DNA of 9,249 nucleotides. It comes from Nautiliaceae bacterium (GTDB taxonomy: Bacteria > Campylobacterota > Campylobacteria > Campylobacterales > Nautiliaceae). Each line of letters begins with the position of its first letter. The stretch's first letter is position 1. Positions 7,056 to 9,249 of this stretch are shown piece by piece. The stretch spans positions 1-9,249 of the forward strand of contig JAMOSR010000040.1 in the NCBI GenBank assembly GCA_027062985.1, written 5' to 3'. Below the pieces are notes generated by a model. The model was not told the origin of the DNA. It did no database searches and was given only the letters and a program-made list of their open reading frames with translations. Made by a program: the position numbers and the translations under genes.

Positions 7056-8014
7056 TCCTCACCTTTTAATATCTCTTTTAAATCTTCTTTTAGCATATTT
7101 TTAACTTTTGAAAAATCAAATTCACCTTTTAAGGTGGCTCCCGCTGCTCTTATATGTCCGCCGCCTCCGTATTTAACGGCAATTTTACTGACATCTGCGT
7201 AATTTTTACTTCTAAGACTTATTTTAATCCCTTCATCATCTTCCCTTAACATAACCGCCACCTCCACACTCGCTATAGCCCTTACGCTATTTACTATAGT
7301 ATCGGTATCTTCTTTTATCGCTCCGGTTATCTCCATCATTTCTTTCGTAACCTCTACAAAAGCAACTTTTCCATCACAGCAAAGCTCAATAGTATCATAA
7401 GCTTTGGCAAGAAGCCTTAGACGAGAGAGTCTGTCTCTTTGGAAAAGCATTTTAGCAACATAATCGGGTTTAACTCCGCATCTTACCAAATCGGCCGCGC
7501 ATTCAAACACTTTATCGTTTACGCTTTCATACTGAAAACTGCCTGTATCCGTAACAAGAGCGGTATAAATACAAACAGCGCTTTCTTCGTTTATATCAAT
7601 CCCGTTGGTTTTCAACATATTGTAAACTACCTGTGAAGTAGAAGCGGCTTTTGGGTCTATAATATTTATATCACCATATTCGGTATTTGAAATATGATGG
7701 TCTATATTAATCAAAAAAGGAGGTTTTTCTTCAATTCCAAGCCTGTCAAAACTTCCACAATCAAAACTAATCATTAAATCGTAACTTTTAGGAAGTTTAT
7801 TCGTAACTTTATTAAAATTAGGCAAAAAATCCAGATAATCGGGTAAAGGTTTTGTAAGGTTACAAACAGTCACTTTTTTAGACATATTTTTCAAAACGGG
7901 ATACATACTAAGAGAACTTCCAAGAGCATCTCCGTCAGGGTTAATATGAGATATTAAAACTATGCTATCCGCCTCTTTTATTCTCTCCCATGCTTTTTTA
8001 AATAATTCCGTCAT
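7052..8014 (-). CDS. nrnA: NrnA-like DHH/DHHA1 phosphoesterase (nanoRNase / pAp phosphatase)
   Basis: Cytoplasmic manganese-dependent phosphoesterase expected to degrade short oligoribonucleotides and perhaps 3'-phosphoadenosine 5'-phosphate or pGpG. The 320 residues match the NrnA length. DHH-domain motifs in order: HINPDGDA (23-30), SFDCGSFDR (83-91, with Asp85), IDHHISN (104-110) and TDTGSFQY (155-162). The DHHA1 domain ends with GGGGHIRAAGA (283-293), the substrate-binding glycine-rich loop. The ATG has AGAGGGG upstream; the gap from flhB is 37 nt and the end overlaps the M23 gene by 4 nt. RecJ is unlikely because that protein is much longer. Substrate choice among nanoRNA, pAp and pGpG cannot be settled from sequence. 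Confidence 0.92.
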   Translation of the reverse strand: MTELFKKAWERIKEADSIVLISHINPDGDALGSSLSMYPVLKNMSKKVTVCNLTKPLPDYLDFLPNFNKVTNKLPKSYDLMISFDCGSFDRLGIEEKPPFLINIDHHISNTEYGDINIIDPKAASTSQVVYNMLKTNGIDINEESAVCIYTALVTDTGSFQYESVNDKVFECAADLVRCGVKPDYVAKMLFQRDRLSRLRLLAKAYDTIELCCDGKVAFVEVTKEMMEITGAIKEDTDTIVNSVRAIASVEVAVMLREDDEGIKISLRSKNYADVSKIAVKYGGGGHIRAAGATLKGEFDFSKVKNMLKEDLKEILKGEE

Positions 8015-8051
8015 TTTATCCCCTCTTATTTTTTAGAAATTTTATCAAATA

Positions 8052-9107
8052 TTAAGAACTTTGTCTGGCTTTATAAACATACGCCAGAACTTCCGCTACC
8101 GCTTTATACAGTTCCGGAGGAATTATTTGGTCAACTTCCACGCTTTTATAAAGTTCCCTGGCAAGAGGAGGGTTTTCAACTATCATAATACCGTGTTCTC
8201 TGGCTATTTCTTTTATTTTTAAAGCCAGATTATCAATCCCTTTAGCTATTACCCTTGGAGCTTCATCCTGGGTTTTATCGTATCTTATGGCAACTGCATA
8301 ATGAGTCGGGTTTGTAATAACAACATCGGCTTTAGGAACTTCCGCCATCATTCTCTTTTTAGCCATTTCACGCTGAAGCTGACGAATTTTTGCTTTTATT
8401 TCCGGATTACCTTCTGTTTGTTTATATTCGTCTTTTATTTCCTGCTTACTCATCCTTAATGATTTTTTATAAGAATATTTCTGATACGTAAAATCTATAA
8501 TAGCAAAAACAAAAAAAACTCCGAGTAAAGAAAAAATTAATATAACCGCTTTATCCTCAAACCATTTTAACTGTTCTAAAAAACTCATCAGCTCAAGTTT
8601 CGGAAACTCCTGCAAAAAACCAAAAAAAAGCCAAAATCCAACTAAAAAAGCTATAAACGTTTTAAGAGTGGTCTTTATCCCTTCAACAATTTTTTTTAAA
8701 CTGAAAAGGTTTTTAAGACCTTTTATGGGATTTATTTTACTAAATTTCGGGATAATAGGTTTTACGGTAAACAAAAAACCGAACTGAGCCACGTTTCCTA
8801 TAATTCCGGCTATAATAAGAGCCAAAACTATAGGGGCTAAAAGTATAAAAATATAATAAATGGATTTTATGATTATTCCAAAAACTATGTTTTTGGTAAG
8901 TTCCACTCCTATAAAAGAGGTATAATATCTAAAAAATTCTTCCAGATAAAATGTTATATATTTAAGATAAAAAATTAAAACTATGCTTCCGACAAGCAAA
9001 ATGGCAAAACCGCTAACTTCCTGTGATTTGGCTACATTTCCCTCTTTCCGGGCATTTTCTAATTTACGGGAGGTGGGTTCTTCGGTTTTTTCCATATCAT
9101 CAGCCAT
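8052..9107 (-). CDS. flhB: Flagellar type III export protein FlhB
   Basis: Inner-membrane component of the flagellar export gate that switches substrate from rod/hook to filament proteins after autocleavage. The 351 residues are typical. The N-terminus EKTEEPTSRKLENARKEGNVAKSQE (6-30) is the classic FlhB opening. Four hydrophobic segments follow, at about 33-53, 78-105, 148-168 and 187-207, then a long charged helix. The autocleavage site NPTH is intact at 266-269, in VITNPTHYAVAIRYD. The C-terminal domain ends normally with PPELYKAVAEVLAYVY. The ATG at 9105-9107 has AGGAG six bases upstream. It overlaps the upstream glycosylase-like gene by 8 nt. The organism is therefore probably flagellated. 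No other flagellar gene lies in the window. Confidence 0.98.
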   Translation of the reverse strand: MADDMEKTEEPTSRKLENARKEGNVAKSQEVSGFAILLVGSIVLIFYLKYITFYLEEFFRYYTSFIGVELTKNIVFGIIIKSIYYIFILLAPIVLALIIAGIIGNVAQFGFLFTVKPIIPKFSKINPIKGLKNLFSLKKIVEGIKTTLKTFIAFLVGFWLFFGFLQEFPKLELMSFLEQLKWFEDKAVILIFSLLGVFFVFAIIDFTYQKYSYKKSLRMSKQEIKDEYKQTEGNPEIKAKIRQLQREMAKKRMMAEVPKADVVITNPTHYAVAIRYDKTQDEAPRVIAKGIDNLALKIKEIAREHGIMIVENPPLARELYKSVEVDQIIPPELYKAVAEVLAYVYKARQSS

Positions 9108-9249
9108 AAAGCTCTCCTAATTTTTTAAAAAAACTCTCAAGCGATTTTCTTATTTCTTTACGGTTAAAAGCAAGGGGAGAAGGATGATAACAAACTCCTA
9201 TATTTAAATCCCCAATTTTATAAAAACCGCATTTTTTAAAGTTTTTAAC
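9100..9249 (-). CDS. Uracil-DNA glycosylase-like protein, C-terminal 49 residues
   Basis: An open frame enters at the right edge and ends at TGA 9100-9102, inside the first codons of flhB (shared ATGGCTGA). The visible 49 residues include IGVCYHPSPLAFNRKEIR. The HPSP stretch (residues 22-25 of the visible part) is the conserved active-site loop of the uracil-DNA glycosylase superfamily. Charged SLESFFKKLGELYG closes the protein. If correct, it removes uracil from DNA in base-excision repair. It could instead be one of the less characterised members of the same fold. The overlap with flhB and the strong flhB Shine-Dalgarno inside its 3' end suggest co-transcription. The N-terminal part, with the other diagnostic motifs, lies outside the window, so the call rests on one motif. 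Confidence 0.55.
   Translation of the reverse strand, partial: VKNFKKCGFYKIGDLNIGVCYHPSPLAFNRKEIRKSLESFFKKLGELYG

Noticed and set aside
8015..8051. Possible terminator or promoter in the only gap above 15 nt (between flhB and nrnA)
   Set aside because: The 37 bases are AT-rich but show no inverted repeat and no convincing -35/-10 pair; they hold the nrnA Shine-Dalgarno.

Overview
The window is AT-rich (roughly one third G+C by eye) and fully packed with genes, all on the minus strand. In transcription order (right to left) they are: end of a uracil-DNA-glycosylase-like gene, flhB, an nrnA-like DHH phosphoesterase, an M23/LytM peptidase, minC, lpxC, a short tsaB-like gene, thrB, ylxR, infB, and the start of a PD-(D/E)XK nuclease gene of the Rpn/transposase-like kind. 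From memory, the block M23 peptidase-minC-lpxC-small protein-thrB-DUF448-infB is a conserved order in Campylobacterota (Epsilonproteobacteria; compare the Helicobacter pylori HP1054 to HP1046 and Campylobacter jejuni Cj0131 to Cj0138 regions). With the low G+C and lysine/isoleucine-rich proteins, this suggests a Campylobacterota member, perhaps a Nautiliaceae-like vent thermophile; the family-level guess is inference.

Layout: 9100-9249 holds the last 49 codons of the glycosylase-like gene, overlapping flhB (8052-9107) by 8 nt. A 37-nt gap (8015-8051), with no visible terminator, leads into nrnA (7052-8014). nrnA, the M23 peptidase (5715-7055), minC (5200-5718) and lpxC (4325-5203) are joined by three successive ATGA start/stop overlaps. 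The tsaB-like gene (3889-4344) starts at a TTG inside the end of lpxC. thrB (2997-3878), ylxR (2736-2990) and infB (261-2720, TTG start) follow with gaps of 6 to 15 nt. No gap is long enough for an obvious promoter, so the set looks like one polycistronic run reading out of both window edges.

The genes mix cell-surface and growth functions: flagellar export (FlhB), peptidoglycan remodelling (M23), septum placement (MinC), committed lipid A synthesis (LpxC), tRNA t6A modification (TsaB-like), threonine synthesis (ThrB), RNA binding (YlxR) and translation initiation (IF2). The most unusual point is at the left edge. The slot after infB, where rbfA normally sits, holds an Rpn-like nuclease gene whose TTG start overlaps the infB stop codon. 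This looks like an accessory gene inserted into a core translation operon. I see no tRNA, rRNA, CRISPR array, insertion-sequence ends or terminators.
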